Source: DATEZO01 sp035255485 (lineage in GTDB: Bacteria > Pseudomonadota > Gammaproteobacteria > Burkholderiales > Burkholderiaceae_D). Taken from it: a DNA stretch of 38,557 nucleotides. The stretch lies in NCBI GenBank assembly GCA_035255485.1, contig DATEZO010000297.1, positions 1-38,557 on the forward strand. Reading direction: 5' to 3'. The notes beneath the pieces were generated by a model. That model had not been told where the DNA came from, did not search any database, and saw nothing but the letters and a program-made list of their open reading frames with translations. Positions 22,710 through 31,442 of this stretch are shown piece after piece. Numbering within the stretch: position 1 is the stretch's first letter; the number at the start of each line of letters is the position of its first letter. Both the position numbers and the translations under genes were made by a program.

Positions 22710-25490
22710 ATGATGAACGTGGCACGGCAAACTCTCTTATTGAATCTGGATCGTACCGGGAGCGCGACGCGCCTCCCGATCCAGGAGAACTGGCAACACG
22801 TTGCCTTTCGATTCGTCAAAAACGCATTGAATGAGGCCATGAAGAATGCGCGGCGTTATGCGGCAGCGTGGTCGGACATGCCAATTTCGGGTCAAAGACA
22901 GAACGAGTTGGAACGTTCGTACAATGCAATCTTCGTCAATGGACCGCGCGGCGCTGGCAAGACAGCGTTCATGATCAACCTAGAAATGATGTGGGGCGAA
23001 TTACAAGCCGAGCCCGAGCAGGACTTTGATGATGACGCAAATGGGTGGACCGAAGGCGCAAATACATCAGGCTTGTGTTTTCTACCCTTGATCGATCCGA
23101 CCCTCATTCGAGATAACGAAGGATTCGATAGTTATCTGGTAGCGCAAGTCCATCAGGCCGTACGCAATAAACAGGCTCGGCCAAGCGACGACTATTTGCG
23201 CGCGCTCGAAAGCCTCGGCGAGTCTCTCGCGCCCACAGACAGCCGATCGATGGGCGTCGGTATTGACCGTATCCTGTCTTACCAGATGGCGCAAAGCTGG
23301 GAATGGCGTTTCCATTACTTCCTGTACCTGGCGACCCGGGAGTTGGGCGTAGCAGCGTTTGTATTCCATATCGACGATATCGACATGTCGCTCGGCCGAG
23401 CTCACGGTCTATTGGAAACTCTACGCCGATGGTTGGCATGCCCGTTTTCGATTCCGCTCGTATCAGGCGACATTAATCTTTATCGCCAGTTGGCTCAACA
23501 GTACTTCCGGGAGCACAGTAAGCACGCCATCGACGACACCTACCGGGAAAAACTGGCAGAAAACTATCTCGAAAAACTGTTTCCAACCCACCTGCGCACG
23601 CAATTTACATCCCTTTCCCTTCTGCAACCACGCATCCGAGTCGTCCAGGACGGTACTCTGGAAGGGAGCGGCATACCTTTGAGCCTCTATCTGGCTTGGA
23701 TGGCTGAGCTCGTTTATCCCCTCACTAATGGTGAAGAGGGCAGCAAACCTCCTCTCCTTCCGGACACTGCACGAACACTTGTCCAGCTCGTGAAGTTGCC
23801 GGCGCGCTATCTAGCACGTGAACAAGACGCATGGGACGATCTGACCTACATAGAAGACCAAAAAACTCTTTCCCGCCGCCATCGCGAGATCGCCCGGTGC
23901 GCACAGCACTTTGTCGACGCCCAACATGGCACCTATCACGCCGCATTGCGCGAAGGCTGGATGAAATATTGCGAAGCGCATCGCAACTGGATCGGGTGGC
24001 GCGTCGCGGAAAGTGAAACGCTGCTGGCCGCCTCGTCAGGTTGGGACGACGATGCGCCACCACCGCTGGGCCGCCCATTGCGCGATCTGCCTATATTCAA
24101 CGTCGAGCGTCAGTTTTCGGTCTCGGAGGATGCAGAGCACTACGATTTCAGCGGCGAATGCCTGAGACAGTTGCGGATGCTGGAAAGGCGGCGCAGTTCG
24201 GCGTATATCGAAAGCCAAAAAAGCTTGCTCGAAAAGAAGCTGCGTACGCAGGTGCCATACCCCGCACTGGAATACTTCGTGTACCTGCAGTTCGTCTCAA
24301 AGACGACGGTCGAGCAGACGTACGCAATGCTCTCGAACGACAAGCAAATCAATACAGTTGAGTTTTCCAGGGCAGTCACTCTGCTCAATTTGTATACGAC
24401 GCATGAGTTTTACGGACGTTCCGGCACCGCAACTCGCCAAGTCTTTTTCGGTAAGGCGTTTGAGTTGCTGGTGGACAGCCTTTTACAGGATTACTCGACG
24501 AGTTCCGGCGCCGGCCGGGGAGCGACCAGTCACATACGCAAAATTCTGACTTCCGCGCCATTTCATTCGACCTATGCCATATTCCCCACCAAGCCGGTGG
24601 AAGACGACGACAGCAATGAGGCCACGAGCAACCCCACGACCGAAGGCATTGGGGAGTCCACTGATGCCCAAGCTGATACGAACCGTACTTGGGATGAGCT
24701 ATATCGCGTGCACGAGTGGATAAATGCCGAAATTCGGGAATGGCAGGCAGAACATGCCGAGATACTCAAGCAGGTAAGGCGGCGTGGACTGCTACATCTC
24801 CTGTATTTCGTCTTCAATAAGACGTTTAACCAGATTAACGCGCTGAAAGCAGGTTCGGCCCTGTTGAGCGAGACCGGCTCCCAGAATACCTTGAGCCATG
24901 CGGCACGACGTTTTCAGATGATCGTCATTAACGCGACCGCCAGCTTCTTGAAGCCCAACCACTTGATGGTCGTGCAGCAGAACGTAGCGACGGGGCCACA
25001 TATCGATCTCGATCCCGCAAAATGGGACGCGGATCGCTCATGGCAGATCAACATACCCAGGCTGAAAAAGCAGAATCTAGCAGAAGAGCCTGCAAAACTC
25101 ATCATGGCCCTGCAGGCGCATCCTATTTTCAATCTCGTGAACCCCGAGCGCGAAGGTCTTTTCCCGATTGGCCCCAAGAAAAAGGATTCGCTGGAGTCGA
25201 AGTCCGCGGATGATGGTGCCGGCCCCTCGGCCACCACGCGCACCGCAGTTACGCCGAAAAATCCCGTGGCGACCTGGCTTGATAGCGCCGGGTTATCGAC
25301 CAGAATCCGGGGCCCGGGAATCAAACGGCTGCTTCAGGCGCTGATGGCCATCCCGGAATGGGAATTGCTCACGCTGGACCTGGCCCCTGTCTATGTCAAC
25401 AAACTGCGGCTCCTGCTGCGCAAGGCTCAGAAATATGAGGTGCCGGGTGCGCGCAAGTTGGCGCAAGTGCTGGCGCAGATACGGGACTAA
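22710..25490 (+). CDS. rdrA: RADAR system ATPase RdrA (926 aa)
   Basis: RdrA is the large P-loop ATPase of RADAR, a phage-defence system in which RdrA assembles with the deaminase RdrB and deamination stops phage growth along with the host. The Walker A motif is GPRGAGKT at residues 78-85. FVFHIDDIDMSLGRAHGLLE around residues 217-236 supplies the Walker B acidic residues, followed by a sensor-like PLVSGDINLY. Both ends of the protein are mainly helical, with an acidic Asp/Glu linker near residues 630-650. Length matches known RdrA proteins (~900). Two adjacent ATGs (22710, 22713) are possible starts, with AAGG 8-10 bases upstream. The stop is followed after two bases by rdrB, which makes the assignment firm. 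Codon use and GC differ from the helicase operon. Confidence 0.88.
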   Translation: MMNVARQTLLLNLDRTGSATRLPIQENWQHVAFRFVKNALNEAMKNARRYAAAWSDMPISGQRQNELERSYNAIFVNGPRGAGKTAFMINLEMMWGELQAEPEQDFDDDANGWTEGANTSGLCFLPLIDPTLIRDNEGFDSYLVAQVHQAVRNKQARPSDDYLRALESLGESLAPTDSRSMGVGIDRILSYQMAQSWEWRFHYFLYLATRELGVAAFVFHIDDIDMSLGRAHGLLETLRRWLACPFSIPLVSGDINLYRQLAQQYFREHSKHAIDDTYREKLAENYLEKLFPTHLRTQFTSLSLLQPRIRVVQDGTLEGSGIPLSLYLAWMAELVYPLTNGEEGSKPPLLPDTARTLVQLVKLPARYLAREQDAWDDLTYIEDQKTLSRRHREIARCAQHFVDAQHGTYHAALREGWMKYCEAHRNWIGWRVAESETLLAASSGWDDDAPPPLGRPLRDLPIFNVERQFSVSEDAEHYDFSGECLRQLRMLERRRSSAYIESQKSLLEKKLRTQVPYPALEYFVYLQFVSKTTVEQTYAMLSNDKQINTVEFSRAVTLLNLYTTHEFYGRSGTATRQVFFGKAFELLVDSLLQDYSTSSGAGRGATSHIRKILTSAPFHSTYAIFPTKPVEDDDSNEATSNPTTEGIGESTDAQADTNRTWDELYRVHEWINAEIREWQAEHAEILKQVRRRGLLHLLYFVFNKTFNQINALKAGSALLSETGSQNTLSHAARRFQMIVINATASFLKPNHLMVVQQNVATGPHIDLDPAKWDADRSWQINIPRLKKQNLAEEPAKLIMALQAHPIFNLVNPEREGLFPIGPKKKDSLESKSADDGAGPSATTRTAVTPKNPVATWLDSAGLSTRIRGPGIKRLLQALMAIPEWELLTLDLAPVYVNKLRLLLRKAQKYEVPGARKLAQVLAQIRD

Positions 25491-25492
25491 CC

Positions 25493-28006
25493 ATGCTGCG
25501 CATTCCCCTGGATCTGCTGGCCGCGGTAAGCCTGCTGCGTTCCGATCGATGGCTGGTGCATTGCATCGAGTCGATTAAACAAGATGCATACGATGCGGAC
25601 AAAGCCCTCCATGTACGCACGGCGGGAATCAGCGATTACACGCACTATGACCAACGGCAGGAAGACCTCGAGCATGCGCTTGCCTTGCACTGGAACCCCA
25701 ACGAGGGCGGGTTGTACAAGCTCGATTTTCTGCGCGTGCTGGCTCGAGAATGGCTTGTGGGCGAAGACGATCTGTTCAGAGTACCAAATGAGAAGTTGGC
25801 CGATTATGCCGGCTTGATGTCGCTGATCGACCCTTCGTTATTGGCCGCGACGTTGATGGCGGAGGATATCCATACGGGCGCAAAACAGTGGCAGGATGTG
25901 GAAGCCTGGTCGAAATCCCAATGTCCGCACGCGCTACCCTTCGATGCAGACACGCCGTATGCGGACAACCATGTCCACATGGCCGGGGTGAGCGCAGCCA
26001 ATGTCGGTCTTTATCACCTTGCGCTGCTCGACAATAAACCGCAAAAGATAGGCGAACACGTCAACTGGCCACTTATCCAGGAATTCGCTCAAATGCGAGC
26101 GCGCAGAATCAGCATTTCCCAACTGTGTGCAGTATTGCCATTTTTAGTCAATCAGTGGCTGCGCCAAGTGTTCAGGAACGAGAACGATGATCTTGAACAG
26201 CTGGAACTGATGAATGCATTGTTCATGGCACCCGAAACCCAGCCCGAAGAAAAAAGAAGCATTCCCTGGGAAACGCTGTTCAAGCGCTGCTCGGGTTTTC
26301 ATAGCTATATTCTGGTGATGAGTCCAACCGAGCCCGTGCAGTGCATCATTCGTAGAGCCATCGAACTGAAGGGCGGGCACGTTGCAAACGATGCCGGAGC
26401 CGCCTGGCTTATGTTCTTGACCGCACTCATGCTCGACGAGCAAACGTCGAGCCCGACCAGCCCCGCTGGGCCTTTGCGTTCTGCGCTACGATTAGGAATC
26501 ATACATGCCATCCATTGTCTACGTGGATACGCAGTCATGCGAGGCATAGGGCTGAGCGAGTTTATCTCATTCAATCAATCGTACATCCGAAAAGTGCGCG
26601 GCCCTGGCGCGGTTAAGCCTATTCATCCCTCGTTGATCCAACCCAATCGCTTCATATCGCTGAAAGCCGGGCCACAATTCGTGGAAGAAAAAAAGCTTAA
26701 CAAGTTTGTCGACGATCTTCAGAAAACCGGAGACATAGATTGTTTTCAATTTGTCTATCATTTCAGTCGGGGCGAGGATCCAACGTCGGAAGAGCTCAAA
26801 ACCTATGGCGATAACTTCACTGCGCTGTATCGTCAAGCACGCAGTCGCGCAGCTGAGCTGAGCGGCACCAGCCCGGTCCTCCATGCTGGCCGGCTTCTGA
26901 AGGGATTGGACGTAGCGGGCAACGAGAATACAGGACCTATCGAACTGTTTGCTCCAACGCTTCGAAAAATCCGGAAAGAGTGCCGTAAAGGCACCGCACC
27001 CTCTTCCGGCGCCCCTGCCTTGTATTTAAGTATTCATGCCGGCGAAGATTTCTCCCACCTGCTGACCGGCTTGCGGCGGATCGACGAGACCGTACGGTTC
27101 TGTGCAATGGAAAAGGGGGACCGTCTCGGTCACGCGCTCGCGCTCGGCATCGATCCGCGCACGTTTGCCCGACGCCAGCAGGAGGCTTTGGTGCCCTTGA
27201 ACGAACATCTCGATAACCTGGTCTGGCTGCACCATTACCTGTCGCTTATAAAAGGCCGCGCCTCTGTGATCGAGGTGCGCGACTTTTCGCCGTGTATCGC
27301 CAACCTAGAGAGTTATATTGCAACTTATAGCGCACATCTGTATGGCAAAGCGCACAGTGCCGCAGACCTGTTCGGAGCGTGGACGCTACGGAAATATGAA
27401 CTGCTCGAGGACTTGGACACGACGGATACTCTCGCAGAAAATTCCACCCGTGCACAGAAAGATATCTGGCTTGCCTACAAAGATCTTTACAGACCGAATC
27501 GTGCAGGTACCACACGCCAGCGACCCCAGAGTTTCACCGCAGTGCTCCGATTTATGCCCCATGATCCCGGCTTCGGACGCAGAGTACAAATGAGAAACGG
27601 AAAAGTCGAAGAAATCGTCGGCTCAGTACAGTTAGATGCCATCGAAGCGGTTCAGGATTACTTGATGACGGAGTATGCCAACGACGAATACGACATATAT
27701 CTCGAGGCATGCCCCTCGTCAAATCTATATATCGGCCGGCTTGAAGCGTTTCACGAGCATCCGCTTTACCGTTGGGTACCGCCCCCTTCCGTCACCCTAC
27801 GGAACAAATTTGGCTTACGCGAAGGCTCAGTGAAGGTGTGTATCGGCAGCGATGATCCAGGAATTTTTCCGACGACGATTGAAAACGAGCATCGGGTACT
27901 GGAGGATGCCGCTATCCGTTTCCATAGCGCCAGTGTAGACGTCGCCCGAGAATGGATGGACGAGATTAGAAGCGCCGGCATCGCGCAGTTCCAGCGGCAT
28001 GCCTGA
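25493..28006 (+). CDS. rdrB: RADAR adenosine deaminase RdrB (837 aa)
   Basis: RdrB is the adenosine-deaminase-fold enzyme of RADAR; published work describes large assemblies with RdrA and deamination of adenosine in RNA or of (d)ATP to inosine products. Metal and catalytic residues of the ADA family are visible: NHVHMAG (His160, His162), SIHAGEDF (His515, Glu518), GHALALGIDP (His547) and IGSDDPGIF (Asp787, Asp788). Inserts between these motifs make it about twice the size of housekeeping adenosine deaminase, as expected for RdrB. The start ATG lies 2 bases after the rdrA stop, so the pair is translationally coupled. No accessory SLATT-domain or Csx27-like membrane gene, found in some RADAR loci, lies on either side. 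Confidence 0.9.
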   Translation: MLRIPLDLLAAVSLLRSDRWLVHCIESIKQDAYDADKALHVRTAGISDYTHYDQRQEDLEHALALHWNPNEGGLYKLDFLRVLAREWLVGEDDLFRVPNEKLADYAGLMSLIDPSLLAATLMAEDIHTGAKQWQDVEAWSKSQCPHALPFDADTPYADNHVHMAGVSAANVGLYHLALLDNKPQKIGEHVNWPLIQEFAQMRARRISISQLCAVLPFLVNQWLRQVFRNENDDLEQLELMNALFMAPETQPEEKRSIPWETLFKRCSGFHSYILVMSPTEPVQCIIRRAIELKGGHVANDAGAAWLMFLTALMLDEQTSSPTSPAGPLRSALRLGIIHAIHCLRGYAVMRGIGLSEFISFNQSYIRKVRGPGAVKPIHPSLIQPNRFISLKAGPQFVEEKKLNKFVDDLQKTGDIDCFQFVYHFSRGEDPTSEELKTYGDNFTALYRQARSRAAELSGTSPVLHAGRLLKGLDVAGNENTGPIELFAPTLRKIRKECRKGTAPSSGAPALYLSIHAGEDFSHLLTGLRRIDETVRFCAMEKGDRLGHALALGIDPRTFARRQQEALVPLNEHLDNLVWLHHYLSLIKGRASVIEVRDFSPCIANLESYIATYSAHLYGKAHSAADLFGAWTLRKYELLEDLDTTDTLAENSTRAQKDIWLAYKDLYRPNRAGTTRQRPQSFTAVLRFMPHDPGFGRRVQMRNGKVEEIVGSVQLDAIEAVQDYLMTEYANDEYDIYLEACPSSNLYIGRLEAFHEHPLYRWVPPPSVTLRNKFGLREGSVKVCIGSDDPGIFPTTIENEHRVLEDAAIRFHSASVDVAREWMDEIRSAGIAQFQRHA

Positions 28007-28245
28007 AGAGGGCTTCAAATGCGGTATTGGCTACCAACCGCAGCCCGACAGACTGGCCGGGATCGTACTGGTAGGCGCTGCCGCCTCAATTTAAGATCTA
28101 TTTGAGGACGTTTGCACACAGCCTCGGTCGAACTCAGTCATTGATTGCTATTCGAGAAGGTTAACATCAGCGGCAATTGTCAACGTAGACCAGTACGCAG
28201 GTCAGTTTTCGCCGGCACATTTAATGGGGCTGCCGGCCCTGCTGA

Positions 28246-28554
28246 TCAATACTCGCTAGGGAGTAACAATGTGGTGGTCGAGCGCCCCCACTCAGTGATG
28301 ACCCAAACTCGGTCATCACCATCTATCAAATAATTCGACAAGATGCGATCGTTTCCGGCCAACGCCTCGTTGTTCGCAATGACATCTTCTGGATTGAGAT
28401 AGCCCCAGTCACCCCGTACATGTCTGGATACCAGCTGCATCGGCAATACGCCGTGCTGGCCCAGTAAGCTTAATGCGCCGCGCGTCACGACAATTCGTCC
28501 TAACGCAAAAAGACTGTGCGCCTCTGTAGTGTTAGTAAATTCCTTGTCGTTCAA
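28246..28554 (-). CDS. Plasmid/ICE-type small protein, 102 aa
   Basis: It resembles a family of short proteins frequent on plasmids and integrative elements, recognisable by LFALGRIVVTRGALSLL near the start, SRHVRGDWGYLNPEDVIANN and a C-terminal RVWVITEWGRSTTTLLLPSEY. Its function is not established. The start is a TTG at 28554, supported by AGGAG 6 bases upstream; no in-frame ATG fits. It lies 239 bases after rdrB on the opposite strand; that gap holds nothing I can name. The next gene on its strand starts 213 bases further right. Confidence 0.75.
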   Translation of the reverse strand: MNDKEFTNTTEAHSLFALGRIVVTRGALSLLGQHGVLPMQLVSRHVRGDWGYLNPEDVIANNEALAGNDRILSNYLIDGDDRVWVITEWGRSTTTLLLPSEY

Positions 28555-28766
28555 AATGTTCTCCTATTCGATCAGTAACTCCCCAATAAACTCCTTCAAT
28601 GCGTACGGCAGTCCCGGCGCTGGTCTTCTTTTCGATCGTTAATCATTCTTCATTCGTAACGACAGAAAAATCTTCACCATGAATTCTTTCCAAATTGAAA
28701 CGGTAGACCGCTTCGAGCTGGGATCCTCCATAGACCTTTTTCCTGATGGGCGTGAGTGGTTGTCGA

Positions 28767-29090
28767 TTACGACACCTCTTTCACGCCTTGGATCGGTTCG
28801 TATCGCGTCACCGCGTCGTAGAGGCGAAGGATGGAGCCGATCATGGCTCCAACTTCTTCATCGTTAAGCGTACGTACCATCCGCCTGATCGATACATCGT
28901 GATCCAGTACTCGATTAACGCAAAGGCGATCTATTACTGAGGTAAATTCTGGACGCCATGTCAATGGCAAGTCCTTCGGTCGGAGACAGATGAAATGCTC
29001 GGAAATCGCTAACGCCAATCGTTCCCGTTGGGATCCGTCTTCCGCCAGACAATGTACTGCTAGACGCAGTTGGTTCCATGCATACGACAT
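28767..29090 (-). CDS. Hypothetical island protein, 107 aa
   Basis: It reads MSYAWNQLRLAVHCLAEDGS, then QRERLALAISEHFICLRPKD, and near the end EVGAMIGSILRLYDAVTRYE. This matches a recurrent small helical protein seen next to the preceding gene type on proteobacterial elements. ATG 29090 has AGGAG 5 bases upstream, so the start is secure. Function is unknown. It probably belongs with the gene at 28246-28554 as plasmid-like backbone rather than as part of RADAR. Confidence 0.7.
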   Translation of the reverse strand: MSYAWNQLRLAVHCLAEDGSQRERLALAISEHFICLRPKDLPLTWRPEFTSVIDRLCVNRVLDHDVSIRRMVRTLNDEEVGAMIGSILRLYDAVTRYEPIQGVKEVS

Positions 29091-29147
29091 GTTTACTCCT
29101 CAAAATGGAAAAAATCAGGCGAGCACAGTTAGCTGGTTACCCAAGGC

Positions 29148-29309
29148 ATGTCAGAGCGAGGTACCGACATATACCAAGTTTCGATAAGGTATGCCAAAGG
29201 CTTCCCGTATGCGACTTCTGGTCTCGCCTCTTCAATTGATTGGATTGCAAAACGGTGGACCGAAGAACAGGAAGGCGGATTAAATAGATGCTCCTGCCCT
29301 GTCACATGA
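29148..29309 (+). CDS. Possible tiny gene, 53 aa
   Basis: The frame reads MSERGTDIYQVSIRYAKGFP, then YATSGLASSIDWIAKRWTEE, to a TGA. Its composition is protein-like and hydrophilic with a Cys pair (CSC) near the end, but only a weak AAGG precedes the ATG. A competing 82-codon frame on the minus strand (29129-29377) looks less convincing. Nothing else is seen in the 571-base gap 29091-29661. Confidence 0.3.
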   Translation: MSERGTDIYQVSIRYAKGFPYATSGLASSIDWIAKRWTEEQEGGLNRCSCPVT

Positions 29310-29661
29310 GGGGATATATGATTGAAAATATTTGCAATCCCGTTGGGTGACGGCATAGCGTCAAACGGACAGCGCAATCATGTATATCGTGCCTAAATTA
29401 AGTCCGTTCGATGTAGCAAAATGCGACGCAACGCCTCCTCCAACAATTAGAGGCAGCCCACATCCACACATGCAAGAAAATTCGTCAACATAGTGACGTT
29501 GTACAGCGACTAAACGGCTTGCGTCGAACCCAATGCCCGCAAGCTAGCTGCTTCGGCGGCTGCCATGAACAAGGAGATTCATGACAGCCAGTTGTTGGGT
29601 GCACAGTACGGAGCCAGACACACTTACCTTCTCGTCGTGGTCGTATCACTGCGCTACGGCC

Positions 29662-30543
29662 TCATTGCTCCAACGATACCGTCTGCACGATCGATTGGAA
29701 TTCCGCGAGAACCTCTGATTGTCGCTGCCTCAGATAACGGAGGATAGGCTTATTCTCTAGCAATTTCGCCAAGTAACCCTTGGCGAGCACCAGATTGAGC
29801 ACATCTTGCCCGTATGTTTGCTCGATCATTTTGTACTGCCCTTGCAGATTGGCCATTTCCCTCTCCATTTTCGCCACCTGCTCGGGCGTCACGCCGGCCA
29901 ATTTCAGATCCTTCTTACCTTCCACCAGCTGCTCGGCCGGCGTCGCGACCAACATCGCTTCTGCATACGCAACCGTCACCGTGTTTGCCGCCACCATGAG
30001 CTCGACGCATTCGACCTGCCGCGTCGGTTTCATTTTCCGCAGCACCCGGGAAATTTCGACGGAGAACTGGCGGTCTTTCAGCATTTCCGTCGCCTCTGGG
30101 CAAATTCCGTCCAGTAGGTTCATCTTCTTGATGATGTGGCTGACGTCGACACTAAGCACTTTCGCGAGCCGATCCGGGGAGACTCCGCGCTCGATTGCAC
30201 GGCGAATCATGAAGTGCTCCTGGATAGTCGAGAGGCGATTGATCCGGTTGTTGTATGTGTACCCCTCGTCATCGGCCGCGATCAGGCAAGGTGCATCAAC
30301 GAACCCAAGTTCACGCAGCGCGATTAGTCGGATGTGCCCGTCCAGCAGCATGTGCTGCTCCGAGTTGCGAATAGGTGGTGTGATGGACAGTGGTTCAATC
30401 AGGCCGATTTCCTCAATCGATGAGCGAATCTGTTTGAACTTCCGTGAGGTAATGAGCCCTTCAGGAGCACGCCGGGACGGAAGGATGCTGGCGAGCGGCA
30501 GTGACAACGGATTCAGCGCGAAGCCGAGGGAAATTCCCGTCAT
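29662..30543 (-). CDS. ParB/RepB-like partition protein (293 aa), distal member
   Basis: A ParB-N (Srx-like) domain near the N-terminus contains IRSSIEEIGLIEPLSITPPI and MLLDGHIRLIALRELGF. A helix-turn-helix follows (IERGVSPDRLAKVLSVDVSH, then IIKKMNLLDGI). The C-terminal half (LKDRQFSVEISRVLRKMKPT onward) matches the RepB plasmid-partition C-terminal type. Box II reads LDGHIR instead of the GERR motif, so the ParB CTPase activity may be altered. The start overlaps the stop of the next upstream gene by 4 bases (ATGA, 30540-30543), so it is the third gene of a coupled operon with the recombinase. No ParA is present. A DNA-binding role in maintenance or in directing the recombinase is inferred. 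Confidence 0.85.
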   Translation of the reverse strand: MTGISLGFALNPLSLPLASILPSRRAPEGLITSRKFKQIRSSIEEIGLIEPLSITPPIRNSEQHMLLDGHIRLIALRELGFVDAPCLIAADDEGYTYNNRINRLSTIQEHFMIRRAIERGVSPDRLAKVLSVDVSHIIKKMNLLDGICPEATEMLKDRQFSVEISRVLRKMKPTRQVECVELMVAANTVTVAYAEAMLVATPAEQLVEGKKDLKLAGVTPEQVAKMEREMANLQGQYKMIEQTYGQDVLNLVLAKGYLAKLLENKPILRYLRQRQSEVLAEFQSIVQTVSLEQ

Positions 30544-31442
30544 GCCAGCCCCCCGTTCGGCCAGACGCGATCGGCCAGATACTTGGGCAAGGTATCAAGC
30601 CCTTCAGCACGTAACAGGTTCGTGAAATTCTCGTCGATGAGCAATTGGCGCAGAGCACCAACGACGAACAGCAAACGCTGTTGTGCAAATTCTGCTTTCT
30701 TCACCATCAGGCGCTGCCGCTCGACCTCTTTCTGGTAGGTCCGCACGAGGCTCGATGTCGTCACGTCTGGCTTCTTGCGCGGCGTGCCGCGTGCTACCGA
30801 CCGGCCTAAAGACTGTCGCCGCTCAATCACTCGCCGCGCTTCCCGCAAATGTTTGCCGCGCAGTTTTCCCGATTCGTAGGCATCCTGCAAAGCTGCCTGC
30901 ACAGCCTTATCGTCGTCACCAGCCCCGACGATCGCCATTGCCGCATTCAGTGGAATTTTTCCTTTTTCGACAGCGACCAACAACCGCTCCTCGCCGCGCT
31001 CCAAAAGCAATGAGATCCCATAGACGTATTCCATCGTGAGGCCAGTCTTGAGCGCGATGGACTTCTTGTCATACCCCTGGTCGGACAGCGCCTTGATGCT
31101 TGCAAGCAGTTCAAGTGGTCGGCATTGGCGCCGGGCGATGTTTTCGGCCAGACTCATGATGAACGCATCTTCGTCACTGACATTGACCACTAGCGCTGGA
31201 ATGGCCGTTTCCCCCAGCGATTTAAATGCCTTCATGCGTCCTTCGCCGCACACCAACAAGTAGCGCTCCTGCCCGTCGGGGCCAGCGCGTGGTGTCACCG
31301 TTATCGGCTTCTTAAGGCCGATCGTCCGAATATTGCCGATGATCTCCTCGAATACCTTGCGGTTGCGCTCTCGCGGATTGAGCACATCGATGCGATCCAC
31401 CGGAATCATTTTCAATTCACCATGCTTATGGCTCCGTATCAT
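30540..31442 (-). CDS. ParB-like partition protein (300 aa), proximal member
   Basis: The ParB-N domain is clear: IPVDRIDVLNPRERNRKVFE, ITVTPRAG, LLVCGEGRMKAFKSLGE and IPALVVNVSDEDAFIMSLAENIARRQ. An HTH follows (YDKKSIALKTGLTMEYVYGI), and the C-terminal region is basic and coiled (TYQKEVERQRLMVKKAEFAQ). Box II is GEGR rather than GERR. The start overlaps the recombinase stop by 4 bases and the stop overlaps the next parB-like start by 4, so the three are one translationally coupled unit. It is a paralogue in fold but not a close duplicate of its neighbour. Lack of parA and parS-like repeats nearby argues against ordinary plasmid partition. Confidence 0.87.
   Translation of the reverse strand: MIRSHKHGELKMIPVDRIDVLNPRERNRKVFEEIIGNIRTIGLKKPITVTPRAGPDGQERYLLVCGEGRMKAFKSLGETAIPALVVNVSDEDAFIMSLAENIARRQCRPLELLASIKALSDQGYDKKSIALKTGLTMEYVYGISLLLERGEERLLVAVEKGKIPLNAAMAIVGAGDDDKAVQAALQDAYESGKLRGKHLREARRVIERRQSLGRSVARGTPRKKPDVTTSSLVRTYQKEVERQRLMVKKAEFAQQRLLFVVGALRQLLIDENFTNLLRAEGLDTLPKYLADRVWPNGGLA

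Noticed and set aside
28246..29090. Small genes after rdrB as RADAR accessory subunits
   Set aside because: They are on the opposite strand, have no membrane segments, and resemble plasmid/ICE backbone proteins rather than SLATT or Csx27-like proteins.
29662..31442. Standard plasmid partition locus
   Set aside because: There is no ParA ATPase and no clustered parS repeats, and both genes are coupled to a serine recombinase. A recombinase-associated module is more likely.
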